Shown: positions 52,354-62,022, numbered from the stretch's first letter. The stretch: DNA of 64,000 nucleotides from a bacterium HR29 (GCA_002898215.1 BEIF01000001.1:601501-665500), one strand, 5' to 3'. Translations and numbers: made by a program. The notes: a model not told the origin generated them from the letters alone.

Positions 52354-54382
52354 GTCGCCGTACCTTCGACACGATCTCCTTCCACCGGCCGGAACGGCCG
52401 GCGAGCGAGATGAGGCTCGTCAGACTCGCGCCTGCGGCCGCCCCGACCACGATCCAGGGTAGCGCGGAGCCTCCCGACGCGCGCCCCTCCTCGCCGGTCG
52501 TGATGCGGCCGTCGGATCGGCCGTCCCCGACGGACGTCGAAGAATCCTTCGACGTGGGTGTGGGGCTTCCCGCTGGCGGGATGGCGGCGAAGACGTTCGG
52601 GCCCCCGGGCGTGGGGCGCAGGGCGATGGCCCACGCCTCGGGTCCGGAGAGCTCGAAGGCACGGCGGGCGAGCGCCTCACCCTTCGCGGGCGCCTCGGGC
52701 GGATTCGGCCACAGGGAGGTGTCGTCGCCGTAGGCGACGGCATCCGCGAGGGTTCCATCGGGGGCAACGAGGCGTACGACGTCCCCGGCGTTGTTCAAAC
52801 CGTTCCCGATCCGCGTCCCGAGGCGGATGACCGCGATGCCTTCGGGCAGGGTCGCTTTCGGCGCGGCTACGACCACGTAGGCGCCCGGCTCCAAGCGGAA
52901 GGACGGCAGCTTCACCAGCGACCGGGCGTCGCCCAGTTGCCAGCCGCCCAGGTCGACGGCCTCTGCCCCGGCGTTGTAGAGCTCCACCCATTCGTAGTCG
53001 TTCGCGGAGCTCTCGGCTTCAGGCGCGGGGAGGAGTTCCGAGAGACGGACGGCAGCACCGGAGGACACCGCTCCGGCTACCTGGCTCTCCGGCTCCGGGG
53101 CCGATGTGTCCCTGCTGCCCGGCGTGCCAGGCTCGGGCTTCGGGGTGGGAGTCCGGGTGCCCGTGCCTGGTTGGTTCGGTGTGGGAGTTGGGGTTGGGGG
53201 TTCGTCGGTGGAGTCGAACCAGGCGTCGTCGAAGGAGGCGGAGACGGGGTCGGCGGAGGCTGGGCGGAGCATGAGGCGGATGCGAGCGGAGCGGGCGTCG
53301 GGTGGTGCTTGGATGGGGCCGGTGGCGAGGAGGGTCCAGGAGGGGGAGGAGGTAGGAGGGCTGTCGGAGTGGGCGATGGCGGAGCCGGAGGCGTCGTCGG
53401 AGGGGTACCAGGAGATGCGGATGAAGGCTTCGCCTGGGCCTTCGAGGCGAGCGTAGGTGGAGGCGGCGTACCAGGAGTTGGGTTGGATGTTGGGGAGGGA
53501 CTGGAAGAGCCATTTGGTGGAGGAGGTGGAGGAGGAGAGGAGGGCGGCGAAGGAGCCGGAGTGGGCGTTGGTGGTGAGGGAGAGGGTGCCGCCGTACTTG
53601 GACCAGGCGTCTGGGGTGCCGTTGGAGACGGCCTCGAAGCCGCCGTTGCGGAGGAGGCCGTTCGTGTTGGCGGGGAGGGAGGAGGGAGTGGGCGTCGGCG
53701 TCGGCGTGGAAGTGGGCGTCGGCGTGGGCGTGGGAGTGTGCGTGGGAGCAGGAGTGGGTGAGGGTGTGGGAGTTGGGGTTGGGGGTTCGTCGGTGGAGTC
53801 GAACCAGGCGTCGTCGAAGGAGGCGGAGACGGGGTCGGCGGAGGCTGGGCGGAGCATGAGGCGGATGCGAGCGGAGCGGGCGTCGGGTGGTGCTTGGATG
53901 GGGCCGGTGGCGAGGAGGGTCCAGGAGGGGGAGGAGGTAGGAGGGCTGTCGGAGTGGGCGATGGCGGAGCCGGAGGCGTCGTCGGAGGGGTACCAGGAGA
54001 TGCGGATGAAGGCTTCGCCTGGGCCTTCGAGGCGAGCGTAGGTGGAGGCGGCGTACCAGGAGTTGGGTTGGATGTTGGGGAGGGACTGGAAGAGCCATTT
54101 GGTGGAGGAGGTGGAGGAGGAGAGGAGGGCGGCGAAGGAGCCGGAGTGGGCGTTGGTGGTGAGGGAGAGGGTGCCGCCGTACTTGGACCAGGCGTCTGGG
54201 GTGCCGTTGGAGACGGCTTCGAAGCCGCCGTTACGGAGGAGGCCGCCCTCTTCCGAGGGCGGCGGGTCCTCGGAGTCGGGAGCGGACGAGGACGTGGCGA
54301 GCGGCACCGATTGGATGGCGAGGAGCGCCGCCAAGCACGCGAGGTTTGCGATGAGCATAGCGGCCCGCTCCAGTGCCGCCAC
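52343..54382 (-). CDS. Secreted/anchored protein with two duplicated modules and a lamin-tail domain
   Basis: A 679-residue surface protein. The N-terminus is a signal peptide (LACLAALLAIQSVPLATSS). Two almost identical modules of about 160 residues begin LLRNGGFEAVSNGTPDAW and end FDDAWFDSTDEPP; they look like carbohydrate-binding-type beta-sandwiches. They are joined by a Thr-Pro linker. A lamin-tail domain (LTD) follows (RLSELLPAPEAESSANDYEWVELYNAG). The C-terminus has one membrane segment and a basic tail. The DNA of the modules is strongly purine-rich on the plus strand. Function is unknown; adhesion or cell-wall binding is a guess. Confidence 0.82.
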   Translation of the reverse strand: MAALERAAMLIANLACLAALLAIQSVPLATSSSAPDSEDPPPSEEGGLLRNGGFEAVSNGTPDAWSKYGGTLSLTTNAHSGSFAALLSSSTSSTKWLFQSLPNIQPNSWYAASTYARLEGPGEAFIRISWYPSDDASGSAIAHSDSPPTSSPSWTLLATGPIQAPPDARSARIRLMLRPASADPVSASFDDAWFDSTDEPPTPTPTPSPTPAPTHTPTPTPTPTSTPTPTPTPSSLPANTNGLLRNGGFEAVSNGTPDAWSKYGGTLSLTTNAHSGSFAALLSSSTSSTKWLFQSLPNIQPNSWYAASTYARLEGPGEAFIRISWYPSDDASGSAIAHSDSPPTSSPSWTLLATGPIQAPPDARSARIRLMLRPASADPVSASFDDAWFDSTDEPPTPTPTPNQPGTGTRTPTPKPEPGTPGSRDTSAPEPESQVAGAVSSGAAVRLSELLPAPEAESSANDYEWVELYNAGAEAVDLGGWQLGDARSLVKLPSFRLEPGAYVVVAAPKATLPEGIAVIRLGTRIGNGLNNAGDVVRLVAPDGTLADAVAYGDDTSLWPNPPEAPAKGEALARRAFELSGPEAWAIALRPTPGGPNVFAAIPPAGSPTPTSKDSSTSVGDGRSDGRITTGEEGRASGGSALPWIVVGAAAGASLTSLISLAGRSGRWKEIVSKVRRRAG
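53178..53660. repeat. Direct repeat copy A (483 bp) within the surface protein gene
   Basis: This copy matches 53763-54245 over 483 bases with two mismatches by eye (at 53633 and 53648), both in third codon positions. The offset is 585 bases, or 195 codons, so the frame is kept. It encodes the C-terminal one of the two modules. Confidence 0.93.
53763..54245. repeat. Direct repeat copy B (483 bp) within the surface protein gene
   Basis: Partner of 53178-53660. It encodes the first module of the protein. The sequence between the copies encodes the Thr-Pro linker and is not repeated. Confidence 0.93.
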
Positions 54383-54405
54383 GTCGCAGCCCCCCTTTCT
54401 CGCTC

Positions 54406-55191
54406 CTACCTCGCAAGGAGTGGTGCGCCCGACAGGTGGGCCCCGCCGTCCACGAGCAGGATTTCGCCCGTGATGTGCCGTGCTCCTTCGATGAGCCAGA
54501 CGATGGCCTCGGCGATGTCCTCGGGGGTGGCGACGCGGCGGAGCGCGGCGCTCCGCTCCTGGGCCGCCTTAGCCGCCTCGTACCCAGCATCTCCCAGGCC
54601 CTGGCGGAGCCACCGGCCCTCGATGAACCCTGGGCACACGGTGTTCACGCGCACTTCGGGCCCGAGCACCCGGGCGAGAGCGAGCGTCATGGTGTTGAGG
54701 GCGCCCTTCGAGGCCACGTAGGCGATGGAGCTGCCGATGCCCATCACGCCCGCGATGGACGACACGTTCACGATGGCGCCCCGCCCCGCGGCTTTCATGT
54801 GGGGCGCGACCGCGCGGGTCATCTGGAACACGCCGACGACGTTCACGGCGTAGATACGGAGAAAGTCCTCAGCGGAGAGGCCTTCGAGGTTCGCGTGGTC
54901 GACGAATTTCGTGGTGCCGGCGTTATTGACCAGGGCATCGATGCGCCCCCACTTCGCCATCGTTTCCGCAACCATTCGTCGGCAATCCGCGTCGTTCGCG
55001 ACGTCGGCCTGGCAGAGGAGGGTGTCGGCGCCGAGCGCGCGACAGGAAGCTTCGGTTTCCCGGGCCTCCGCTTCCGACTTCGTGTAGTTGATGACGACGT
55101 TCCAGCCTCGTTCGGCGAGCATGCGCGCCGTGGCGGCGCCGACGCCGGTCGCCGAGCCGGTCACGATTGCCACGCGTCCACGTTCGTTCAT
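54406..55191 (-). CDS. Short-chain dehydrogenase/reductase (SDR)
   Basis: A 261-residue classical SDR with cofactor motif TGSATGVG, NNAG, catalytic Ser in VNVSSIAG and Tyr-Lys in YVASK. The end, ITGEILLVDGGAHL, is typical of FabG-like members. The ATG at 55191 has AGGAG at a long spacing of about 12 bases. It is divergent from glyS. Substrate unknown; FabG-like 3-oxoacyl reductase is one option. Confidence 0.88.
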   Translation of the reverse strand: MNERGRVAIVTGSATGVGAATARMLAERGWNVVINYTKSEAEARETEASCRALGADTLLCQADVANDADCRRMVAETMAKWGRIDALVNNAGTTKFVDHANLEGLSAEDFLRIYAVNVVGVFQMTRAVAPHMKAAGRGAIVNVSSIAGVMGIGSSIAYVASKGALNTMTLALARVLGPEVRVNTVCPGFIEGRWLRQGLGDAGYEAAKAAQERSAALRRVATPEDIAEAIVWLIEGARHITGEILLVDGGAHLSGAPLLAR

Positions 55192-55352
55192 CGGGTCGTT
55201 GGTCTCCTTCCGTCGCAGCCGAGACGATTTCGGGTGGACTCTAGCCAGCCTCGACGCCCTCTGCAATACGCTTACGTCGCCGAGGAGGCCCGTTCGCCGT
55301 TCCTGCGGTATCGTGGGGTCATCTCGAGAGCACACATCGGTGGGGGTTCGCC

Positions 55353-56729
55353 GTGCCCGCTCCCGACCTGGAAACCGTCGTCTCGCTCGCCAAGCGCCGG
55401 GGCTTCGTCTTCCCGTCGGCCGAAATCTACGGCGGATTTGCGAACACGTATGACTACGGCCCGCTCGGCGTCGAGCTGAAGCGGAACATCCGGGAGGCGT
55501 GGTGGCGGAGCATGGTCCTCGAGCGCGACGACGTGGTCGGGATGGATGGCGCGCTCATCACGAACCCGAAGGTCTGGGAAGCGAGCGGCCACGTGGCGAA
55601 CTTCAACGACCCGCTCGTCGACTGCAAACGGTGCAAACAGCGCTTCCGGGTGGACCACCTGGAGGAGGGTGCTTACGGCCCGGTGAAACGGGATGCGGCT
55701 GGCCGAATCGTGTGTCCCATCGACGGGGGTGAGCTCACCGAGCCGCGCCTCTTCAACATGATGTTCAAGACGCACGTCGGTCCCGTCGAGGACGAGGCGA
55801 GCATCGCCTACCTGCCGCCGGAGACGGCCCAGGCGATGTTCATCAACTTCGTGAACGTCCAGCAGTCGATGCGCCTGAAGCTCCCCTTCGGCATCGCCCA
55901 GACGAGGGTGAGCTTCCGGAACGAGATCACCCCGGGGCGGTTCATCTTCCGGACGCTCGAGTTCGAGCAGATGGAGATGGAGTACTTCTGCAAGCCGGAG
56001 ACAGCCGAGCGGTGGTACCGGTACTGGATCGAGGAGCGGTTGCGCTGGTACGTCGAGGTGCTCGGCATTTCGCCCCAGCGCCTACGCCTCCGTGAGCACT
56101 CGAAAGAGGAGCTCGCCCACTACAGTGCGGGCACGACGGACATCGAATACGAGTTCCCTTGGGGTTGGGGCGAACTCGAAGGGATCGCCAACCGGACGGA
56201 CTACGACCTGAAGGCGCACTCCCAGTACAGCGGCGTCTCGCTCACTTACTACGACGAGGAGAGCGGCCAGCACATCGTCCCGTATGTCATCGAACCGGCC
56301 GCCGGGCTGACGCGCACGCTCGCGGTTCTCCTCCTGGAGTGCTACACCGTGGAACCGGACGAGAAGGGCGACCCGCGGGTGGTGATGAAGTTCCGTCCGA
56401 GCATCGCACCGATCAAGGTGGCGGTGCTTCCCCTCTCGAAGAACGAGCAGCTTCGTCCCTTGGCCCGCAAGGTGTTCGACCTCGTGCGGCCGCACTGGAT
56501 GGCGCAGTACGACGACACCCAATCCATCGGGCGGCGCTACCGGCGCCAGGACGAGATCGGGACTCCCTACTGTGTGACGATCGACTTCGAGTCGCTCCAG
56601 GACGAGGCGGTCACTATTCGCGACCGGGACACCCAGGCGCAGGTTCGCGTGCCCATCGCCAACCTCCTCGATGCCCTACGCGAGCGGCTGGGCGTCTGCG
56701 AACCCGCCCCGGGCTCCAGGCGCGACTGA
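55353..56729 (+). CDS. glyS: Glycyl-tRNA synthetase (alpha2 type)
   Basis: A 458-residue class II synthetase of the homodimeric bacterial/archaeal type. Motif 2 and 3 regions appear in SFRNEITPGRFIFRTLEFEQMEMEYF and EPAAGLTRTLAVLLLE, and the C-terminal anticodon domain runs from KVAVLPLSKNEQL. Two CxxC-like pairs (CKRCKQRF and CPIDGG) fit the inserted zinc-binding part. The start is GTG at 55353 with a weak GGGGGT site; no T-box leader was recognised. Confidence 0.95.
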   Translation: MPAPDLETVVSLAKRRGFVFPSAEIYGGFANTYDYGPLGVELKRNIREAWWRSMVLERDDVVGMDGALITNPKVWEASGHVANFNDPLVDCKRCKQRFRVDHLEEGAYGPVKRDAAGRIVCPIDGGELTEPRLFNMMFKTHVGPVEDEASIAYLPPETAQAMFINFVNVQQSMRLKLPFGIAQTRVSFRNEITPGRFIFRTLEFEQMEMEYFCKPETAERWYRYWIEERLRWYVEVLGISPQRLRLREHSKEELAHYSAGTTDIEYEFPWGWGELEGIANRTDYDLKAHSQYSGVSLTYYDEESGQHIVPYVIEPAAGLTRTLAVLLLECYTVEPDEKGDPRVVMKFRPSIAPIKVAVLPLSKNEQLRPLARKVFDLVRPHWMAQYDDTQSIGRRYRRQDEIGTPYCVTIDFESLQDEAVTIRDRDTQAQVRVPIANLLDALRERLGVCEPAPGSRRD

Positions 56730-56756
56730 GGGCGGAGTTCTCGGGCGGGGACGTCC

Positions 56757-59303
56757 CTACCGTGCAGCGGCCCGGCAGCGGAGCGCCCGTTCGGCCTCGT
56801 CGATGGCCTCCAAGAGCAACCGCCGGAGGGGCGGCATCGATTCGGGAACCTCGGCGAGGAGCGCCTTGGCCCGTTCGGCGACGCCATCTTCCACTCGGTA
56901 GGCCGGGAAGAGCTGCTGGAAATACGCCCGGGCGTATTCCAGGGTCTTGGTCTCGAAGATGCCGCGGACGGCCTCGAAGAAGCGCTCCACGTACGGCTCG
57001 AGAAGGTCGCGCTGATGCCACCAGTTGAAGCCGCTCATGGCGGCGACGGTGAGGTAGAGGGAGCCGTAGCCGTCGCCCTGGAACTTCTCCCACGCCTCGG
57101 CCTTCACCGCGGCGTCGGGGCGTGAGACCAGCGTCCGAAGCCGGGCGCGCTGGCCTCGGTCGGAAGGGTCGCGCCGAAGCTCGGCTTCCAGGCGCTCTTC
57201 GGCCCCGGGGAGTCCGTGGGCCATCCATTTGGTGACGAGCGTCCACCGCATCTCCTGGTCGAGGGTGAACCCCTCGATGGCGTGCTTGCCGTCCGCCAGT
57301 TCCCCCAGACGGTGGAGGTCGTCCGGAGTGGAAGCGGCGGCCACCAGAGCCCGGCCCCAAAGGATCTTCGGGTCACCCGGAGGGACTTCGTGCAGCGCCT
57401 CCCATGCCCGCTCGAAGAAGCGGTGCGCCTCCGCCAGCCGCAGGCGGTCGGGGACGTACCGGCCGAGGGCGGCGAGCCCCTGATTCAGGATCGCGTCGGC
57501 GAGTTCGGGAAGGGGCTCCTTCGCAGCCTCGTCGAGGACGAGACGGATGAAGCGGAGTGGGGAGAGCTGCGCATCGCGGGTCATGTTCCAGAGTGCCGAC
57601 CAGAGGAGCTGCCGACTCAGCGTGTCGTCGACGTCCCCCACGTGGCGTAGCACGTGCTCGAGCGAGGCCTGGTCGAGGGCAACCTTGGCGTAGGCCAGGT
57701 CGTTGTAGTTCGGGAGGACGAAGTGGGGCTTCGGAAGCCCTATCGCCTCGGGTATCTCGACCCTCTCTCCCTCGATCTCCGCGGGGAGGACGGTCACCTC
57801 GTACCCTTCCTTCGTGCGGCGGAAGAGGCCGATGTCGAGGCGGTGGGGTCGGAGGGTGGGGAATTCGGGCGGAGCCGATTGGCGTACTTCGAGGCGACGG
57901 AGCTGCCCGTCATCCGCCTCCCAATCGACCGACACGGTGTTAAGGGAGGGCGTTTCCAGCCAGAGGTGGGCCCAGGCCTTCAGGTCCCGACCGCTCCCCG
58001 TTTCGAGCGCTGCCAGGAATTGACGTAACGTTGCGTTCCCCCACTCGTACTGGCGGAAGTACTGGCGCAAGCCATCTCGGAAGGCATCCAGGCCGATGTA
58101 GGCGGCGAGCTGCTTGAGGACGGAGGCACCCTTGCCGTAGGTGATGCCGTCGAAGTTGAGGAAGGTCTCTTCGGTGTCGCGGACTTCGCCGGCGATCGGG
58201 TGTGTGGTCGGGAGCTGGTCTTGGCGGTAAGCCCAGTTTTTGATGGTGGCGTTGAAGTCCTGCCAGGCGGTCTTGAAGCGGGTCGCACGCTCGAGGGCGA
58301 GATACGCCATGAAGGTGGCGAAGCTTTCGTTGAGCCAGAGGTCGTTCCACCAGCGCATGGTGACCAGATTCCCGAACCACATGTGCGCCAGCTCGTGGAG
58401 GATGGTCTCGGCGCGGCCCCGGCGCTGGCTTTCGGTGGGCGGGTCACGGAAGACCATGTACTCGTTGTGGGTAACGGCGCCGACGTTCTCCATCGCACCG
58501 GCATTGAACTCCGGCACGAAGATCTGGTCGTACTTGTCGAAGGGGAACGGGTAGCCGAAGAAGTCGGTGTAGAATTCGAACCCCTGTTTCGTGACTTCGA
58601 AAACCTCGTCGTGGTCGAGGTATCGGAGCAGCGACTCGCGGACGTAGAGCCCCAGCTCCAGGTCGCCGTGGCGGTCTCGCACCACCCGGTACGGCCCGGC
58701 GACGAGCGCGAAGAGGTAGGTGCTGAAGGGTGGGGTCTCGGCGAACTCCCACTCGGTGCGGCCGTCCGACCGTGGTTCCCTCCGCATTGCTCGGGAGTTG
58801 GAAATTACCTCCCATTCGCTGGGAGCGCGCACGGTGAGGCGGTAGCGGGCCTTAATGTCCGGCTGGTCGAAGCAGGGAAAGAGCCGGTGCGCTTCGAAGG
58901 GTTCGAAGTTGGTGTAGAGGTACTCCCTCCCATCTTCGGGGTCGATGAACTGGTGGAAGCCGTCACCCGTGTGGTCGTACTCGTTCTCGTACTCGATCTC
59001 GATGGTGTTCTCCGCGCCGAGGGCCTCCTCCGGGAGGTAGATGCGATACCCGCGGCGGTCCGGCTCCATCTCGACGCCGTTCACGGTCAGCCGGAGGATG
59101 TCCCGGCCCCGGAAATCGAGGAACACCGGGCCCTCGACGGCCGAGTGGAAGTCGATGGTGGCTTTGCCCCGGTACCGTGACGCTTTCGGCTGGATGTCGA
59201 TGTCGAGCGTGTAGCGGACATCCCGGACGCGGGCGGCTCGGTCTTCCGCTTCGATTTGGGTCAGCACATCGCGAAACGTCGGTTCCGACGCCGTGTCGGT
59301 CAT
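56757..59303 (-). CDS. M1-family aminopeptidase
   Basis: An 848-residue zinc aminopeptidase of the M1 family (PepN/ERAP-like). The substrate motif GAMEN and the zinc motif HELAHMWFGN, with the third ligand Glu in WLNESFA, are complete. An N-terminal beta domain precedes, and a C-terminal helical ERAP1-like domain follows. The ATG at 59303 has GGGAGGA four to five bases upstream, preferred over an ATG five codons earlier. It removes N-terminal residues from peptides in the cytoplasm. Confidence 0.93.
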   Translation of the reverse strand: MTDTASEPTFRDVLTQIEAEDRAARVRDVRYTLDIDIQPKASRYRGKATIDFHSAVEGPVFLDFRGRDILRLTVNGVEMEPDRRGYRIYLPEEALGAENTIEIEYENEYDHTGDGFHQFIDPEDGREYLYTNFEPFEAHRLFPCFDQPDIKARYRLTVRAPSEWEVISNSRAMRREPRSDGRTEWEFAETPPFSTYLFALVAGPYRVVRDRHGDLELGLYVRESLLRYLDHDEVFEVTKQGFEFYTDFFGYPFPFDKYDQIFVPEFNAGAMENVGAVTHNEYMVFRDPPTESQRRGRAETILHELAHMWFGNLVTMRWWNDLWLNESFATFMAYLALERATRFKTAWQDFNATIKNWAYRQDQLPTTHPIAGEVRDTEETFLNFDGITYGKGASVLKQLAAYIGLDAFRDGLRQYFRQYEWGNATLRQFLAALETGSGRDLKAWAHLWLETPSLNTVSVDWEADDGQLRRLEVRQSAPPEFPTLRPHRLDIGLFRRTKEGYEVTVLPAEIEGERVEIPEAIGLPKPHFVLPNYNDLAYAKVALDQASLEHVLRHVGDVDDTLSRQLLWSALWNMTRDAQLSPLRFIRLVLDEAAKEPLPELADAILNQGLAALGRYVPDRLRLAEAHRFFERAWEALHEVPPGDPKILWGRALVAAASTPDDLHRLGELADGKHAIEGFTLDQEMRWTLVTKWMAHGLPGAEERLEAELRRDPSDRGQRARLRTLVSRPDAAVKAEAWEKFQGDGYGSLYLTVAAMSGFNWWHQRDLLEPYVERFFEAVRGIFETKTLEYARAYFQQLFPAYRVEDGVAERAKALLAEVPESMPPLRRLLLEAIDEAERALRCRAAAR

Positions 59304-59448
59304 TGGGTCCTCCCCCATGGCCGCGCGGGCGCTTCGGGCCATGTATTGGCAAGGCAAGGTTGCACTCCAGGGTAGCCTGCGGGGTGCTGCCGCTTCCACC
59401 TCGGCAAACCCGGTAGAATGCCGCATATCGTTCGGGGAGGGTGAAGGA

Positions 59449-60273
59449 TTGGACTCGTTCGAAGGCGCGGTGGCGGTGGTCACCGGCGGTGCAAGCGGTA
59501 TCGGCCTTGCCACGGCCAGGGCCCTTGCGCGCGAGGGTGCAGCGGTGGTGCTGGCCGACATCGAGGCGGGCGCGTTGCAGCGCGCCGTCGAGTCGCTCCG
59601 GACGGAGGGCCTCGAGGCGTTCGGCGAGCAGTGCGACGTCGGCGACCTGCGGGCGGTGCAGGCGCTCGCCGAGCGGACGTATTCACGATTCGGAAAAGTA
59701 AACGTGCTCTTCAACAACGCCGGCGTGGCGATCGCGGGGCCCATCTGGGAGATGCGCCACGAGGACTGGGAGTGGCTCATGCGCGTAAACCTGTGGGGCG
59801 TCATCCACGGTGTGGAGGCGTTCCTGCCCCGCATGCTCGCGGCGGGAGAGCCGGGCCACATCGTGAACACCGCCTCGTTCGCCGGGCTCGTCCCAAATGA
59901 CGGGTTGAGCGTGTACTGCGTGACGAAGTACGGCGTCGTGGCACTTACGGAGTGCCTCGCCCGGGACCTACGGGGAACGAACGTGGGCGCGTCGGTCCTC
60001 TGTCCGATGCGGGTGGAGACGAACATCGACGCCTCGGAGCGGAACCGCCCACCGGAACTGGGAGGGACGGAGCGGCCCTCTCCGCCTCGGGAGGGGGATC
60101 GGGAGCTGGTGGGTCGCGTCATCTCCGCCGAGGAGGTCGCTCAGCGCGTCCTCGACGGCATTCGGCGGCGTGAGTTGTACATCCACACGCATCCGGAAGC
60201 GCGGCCGTTCGTCCGCCGCCGCTTCGAGCGGATCGATCGTGCCTTCGAGGCCCTCCATGCTGGCGGGGCCTGA
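59449..60273 (+). CDS. Short-chain dehydrogenase/reductase (SDR)
   Basis: A 274-residue SDR with TGGASGIG, NNAG and YCVTK motifs, and the catalytic Ser in NTASFAG. Asp of VVLADIEAG at the second strand suggests NAD(H) preference. The start is TTG at 59449 with GGAGG nine bases upstream. TAGAAT (59414-59419) is a plausible -10 box. It is divergent from the M1 aminopeptidase gene. Substrate unknown. Confidence 0.85.
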   Translation: MDSFEGAVAVVTGGASGIGLATARALAREGAAVVLADIEAGALQRAVESLRTEGLEAFGEQCDVGDLRAVQALAERTYSRFGKVNVLFNNAGVAIAGPIWEMRHEDWEWLMRVNLWGVIHGVEAFLPRMLAAGEPGHIVNTASFAGLVPNDGLSVYCVTKYGVVALTECLARDLRGTNVGASVLCPMRVETNIDASERNRPPELGGTERPSPPREGDRELVGRVISAEEVAQRVLDGIRRRELYIHTHPEARPFVRRRFERIDRAFEALHAGGA

Positions 60274-60310
60274 CACCGGCAGGCCGGCGGGATTGAGGCG
60301 CCGAACGTCA

Positions 60311-60732
60311 TCAGTCCCAGGGGTCGCGCAGCTGGAGAGCTGGTGCGAGGGCGTACGCGAGGCCGGTACCGGGGAGGCCCACGCCGAAGAGGGTCGTGGC
60401 GATGAGGGCGAGGTCGGGCCACGGCAATTGGGGCGCCAATGACCCGGACTGCGTACTAGCCACCCGAACGTGCCAACGGCCATGCCGAATCCGGCGTGGG
60501 CGGAGAAAGGGACGGCGTACTGGGAGCTTTGGAGGCGCTTGAGCTGCTCGCGTCGCGCGCCCATGGCGAGGAAGGGGCGCACGGCCTGGCACCGTTCGAT
60601 GACCGGCGCCACGGCCAGAACGAGGGTCGAGGTGCCCGCCACGGTGCCTGTCTCGAGCCGACGGTCGAGGGGGCCCAGAGGCCTCGGTCCCGGGGCGCCG
60701 GAGACGTTGGCGGCAGGAAGGCGTGGGAGCAT
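60311..60732 (-). pseudogene. Frameshifted remnant of an FtsX-like ABC permease
   Basis: On the minus strand, one frame (about 60460-60732) reads like the last membrane part of an FtsX/MacB-type permease: AVRPFLAMGARREQLKRLQ, then QYAVPFSAHAGFGMAVGTFG. The continuation (GSLAPQLPWPDLALIATTLFGVG ... ALQLRDPWD) lies in another frame and ends at 60311-60313. The join is near 60440-60470. The N-terminal part of the gene is missing. This reads as a decayed C-terminal fragment. Confidence 0.55.
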
Positions 60733-61170
60733 GGTGAGGTGGCCGCGCTGTTCGAGCGGGGTCTGAGTCTCCCGGGCGGGGACGAGCTCTGCGCTGGCGT
60801 CTGCCGAGTCCTGCCGCGGCGCTCGGCGTCGCTGAACCCGAGCGGGGGAAAAGGTTTGACCTCCGCCCCCTGCCGGTGCGTCGACTCTATCGAGCGGCTC
60901 GAGGGCAAGCGCGGCCAACGCGCTTCGAAGCGCCCGTCGCCTGGCACGACGTGAACCGGGACGCTGCGACCACCTCATGTCGCCCCTTGCATCGCGCACC
61001 CGGCCGCGGGGCGTCTCGCTGCGGCGTCCTCCGCCACCGAACGCCCGGACGCCGTCCACCGAGGTTGGCGGCGTGACGTGCTTCGGGTCGGGCGGGCCGG
61101 GCGTTCGTCGCCTACCCCGAGTTCGTGAACCCGGATACAATCTCGCTAACCCCTGAGCCAGGACGCAGTG
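60733..61170. other. Non-coding stretch upstream of the NTF2-like gene
   Basis: No convincing gene. The left part may be further decayed sequence of the permease remnant. TACAAT (61136-61141) is a plausible -10 box for the NTF2-like gene, without a clear -35 box. Confidence 0.5.
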
Positions 61171-61977
61171 ATGTCCCACATCCCCGTGGTCGAGGAGCTG
61201 GTCGAAGCGATCAACTACGACCGCTTCGCCGCCATCGAGGCGCTCCACAATCCCGACGTGACGTTCTTCTCCTTTCGCGGGCCCATCCTCCACGACAGCG
61301 TGGCGGTGATGGATTGGCACCGCGAGTTCGCTCAGCGGTACGCCGACCTCACCTACACGGAGGTGGAGCTGCTGGAGGAAGGGGACGTCGTCGCCCTTCG
61401 GGCCACCCTGGAAGCGAAAGGGTACGACTGGCGGCGCTTCACGCAGCGGGTGGCCGAGAGCTTCCGTTTCGCCGAAGGCGGCATCCAGGAGCGCCGCATG
61501 TACGCCATGCTGCGCGACCTGGAGCTCGACAAGGCCGCGACGCAGGCCATGAACGCGGCCCTCGAATTCCGCGGCGGGTCGCAGGCGGCGACGAAGTCGA
61601 CGGTCACCGCCTTCTATGCGGCGTTCCTGGCGGGGAACCGCGAGGAGGCGCGCGCCCGGCTGGCGGAGAAGTGCGCCCTCATCGACTCCGTGTACGGGCT
61701 CGCTGCCGGACCCGACGCGGTGCTCGAGCTCCTTGCCGAGACGCCGAAGCCGGCCTTCGGGGTGTGGCGCGTCACCGGCCTCGTCGCGGGGCCGAAGAGC
61801 GCTCTGGTGGAGCTCGCCATCGACCCGAATCGGCCTCGCGCAGCCCACTGGGTTCGCCTCGTGGACGACAAGATCATGGTCATCGAGGCGTACTGGATGT
61901 TGCGGGAGATCGGCGTTAACCCCTACGTGGAGTACTCGCGCGACCGGCACCTGCGGAAGGTAATCTTCCCCGCGTAG
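61171..61977 (+). CDS. NTF2/SnoaL-like two-domain protein
   Basis: A 268-residue protein with two NTF2-like folds in tandem, the first from VVEELVEAINYDRFAAIEALHNPDVTFFSFRG and the second from TVTAFYAAFLAGNREEARARL. Such folds bind small ligands or act as hydrolases or isomerases; catalytic residues are not evident. The ATG at 61171 (AGGA seven bases upstream) is preferred over the adjoining GTG. It lies 45 bases before ilvC on the same strand. Confidence 0.75.
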   Translation: MSHIPVVEELVEAINYDRFAAIEALHNPDVTFFSFRGPILHDSVAVMDWHREFAQRYADLTYTEVELLEEGDVVALRATLEAKGYDWRRFTQRVAESFRFAEGGIQERRMYAMLRDLELDKAATQAMNAALEFRGGSQAATKSTVTAFYAAFLAGNREEARARLAEKCALIDSVYGLAAGPDAVLELLAETPKPAFGVWRVTGLVAGPKSALVELAIDPNRPRAAHWVRLVDDKIMVIEAYWMLREIGVNPYVEYSRDRHLRKVIFPA

Positions 61978-62022
61978 CGCCGAGCGCGCGTCGAGCACAT
62001 CCCTGCCAAAAAGGGGGCTCCC

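Noticed and set aside
53178-54245. The paired 483-bp repeats as a mobile element or CRISPR
   Set aside because: The copies are in frame inside one gene, with no terminal inverted repeats, transposase or regular short spacers.
52900-54300. Plus-strand glycine/glutamate-rich frames over the duplicated modules
   Set aside because: They arise from the purine-rich complement of a real gene with signal peptide, lamin-tail domain and anchor on the minus strand. They have no domain of their own.
59968-61998. Long minus-strand open frame across the SDR end, the decayed region and the NTF2-like gene
   Set aside because: Its outer parts are antisense shadows of two good plus-strand genes. Only the short middle part reads like an FtsX-type permease, and that is listed as a pseudogene.
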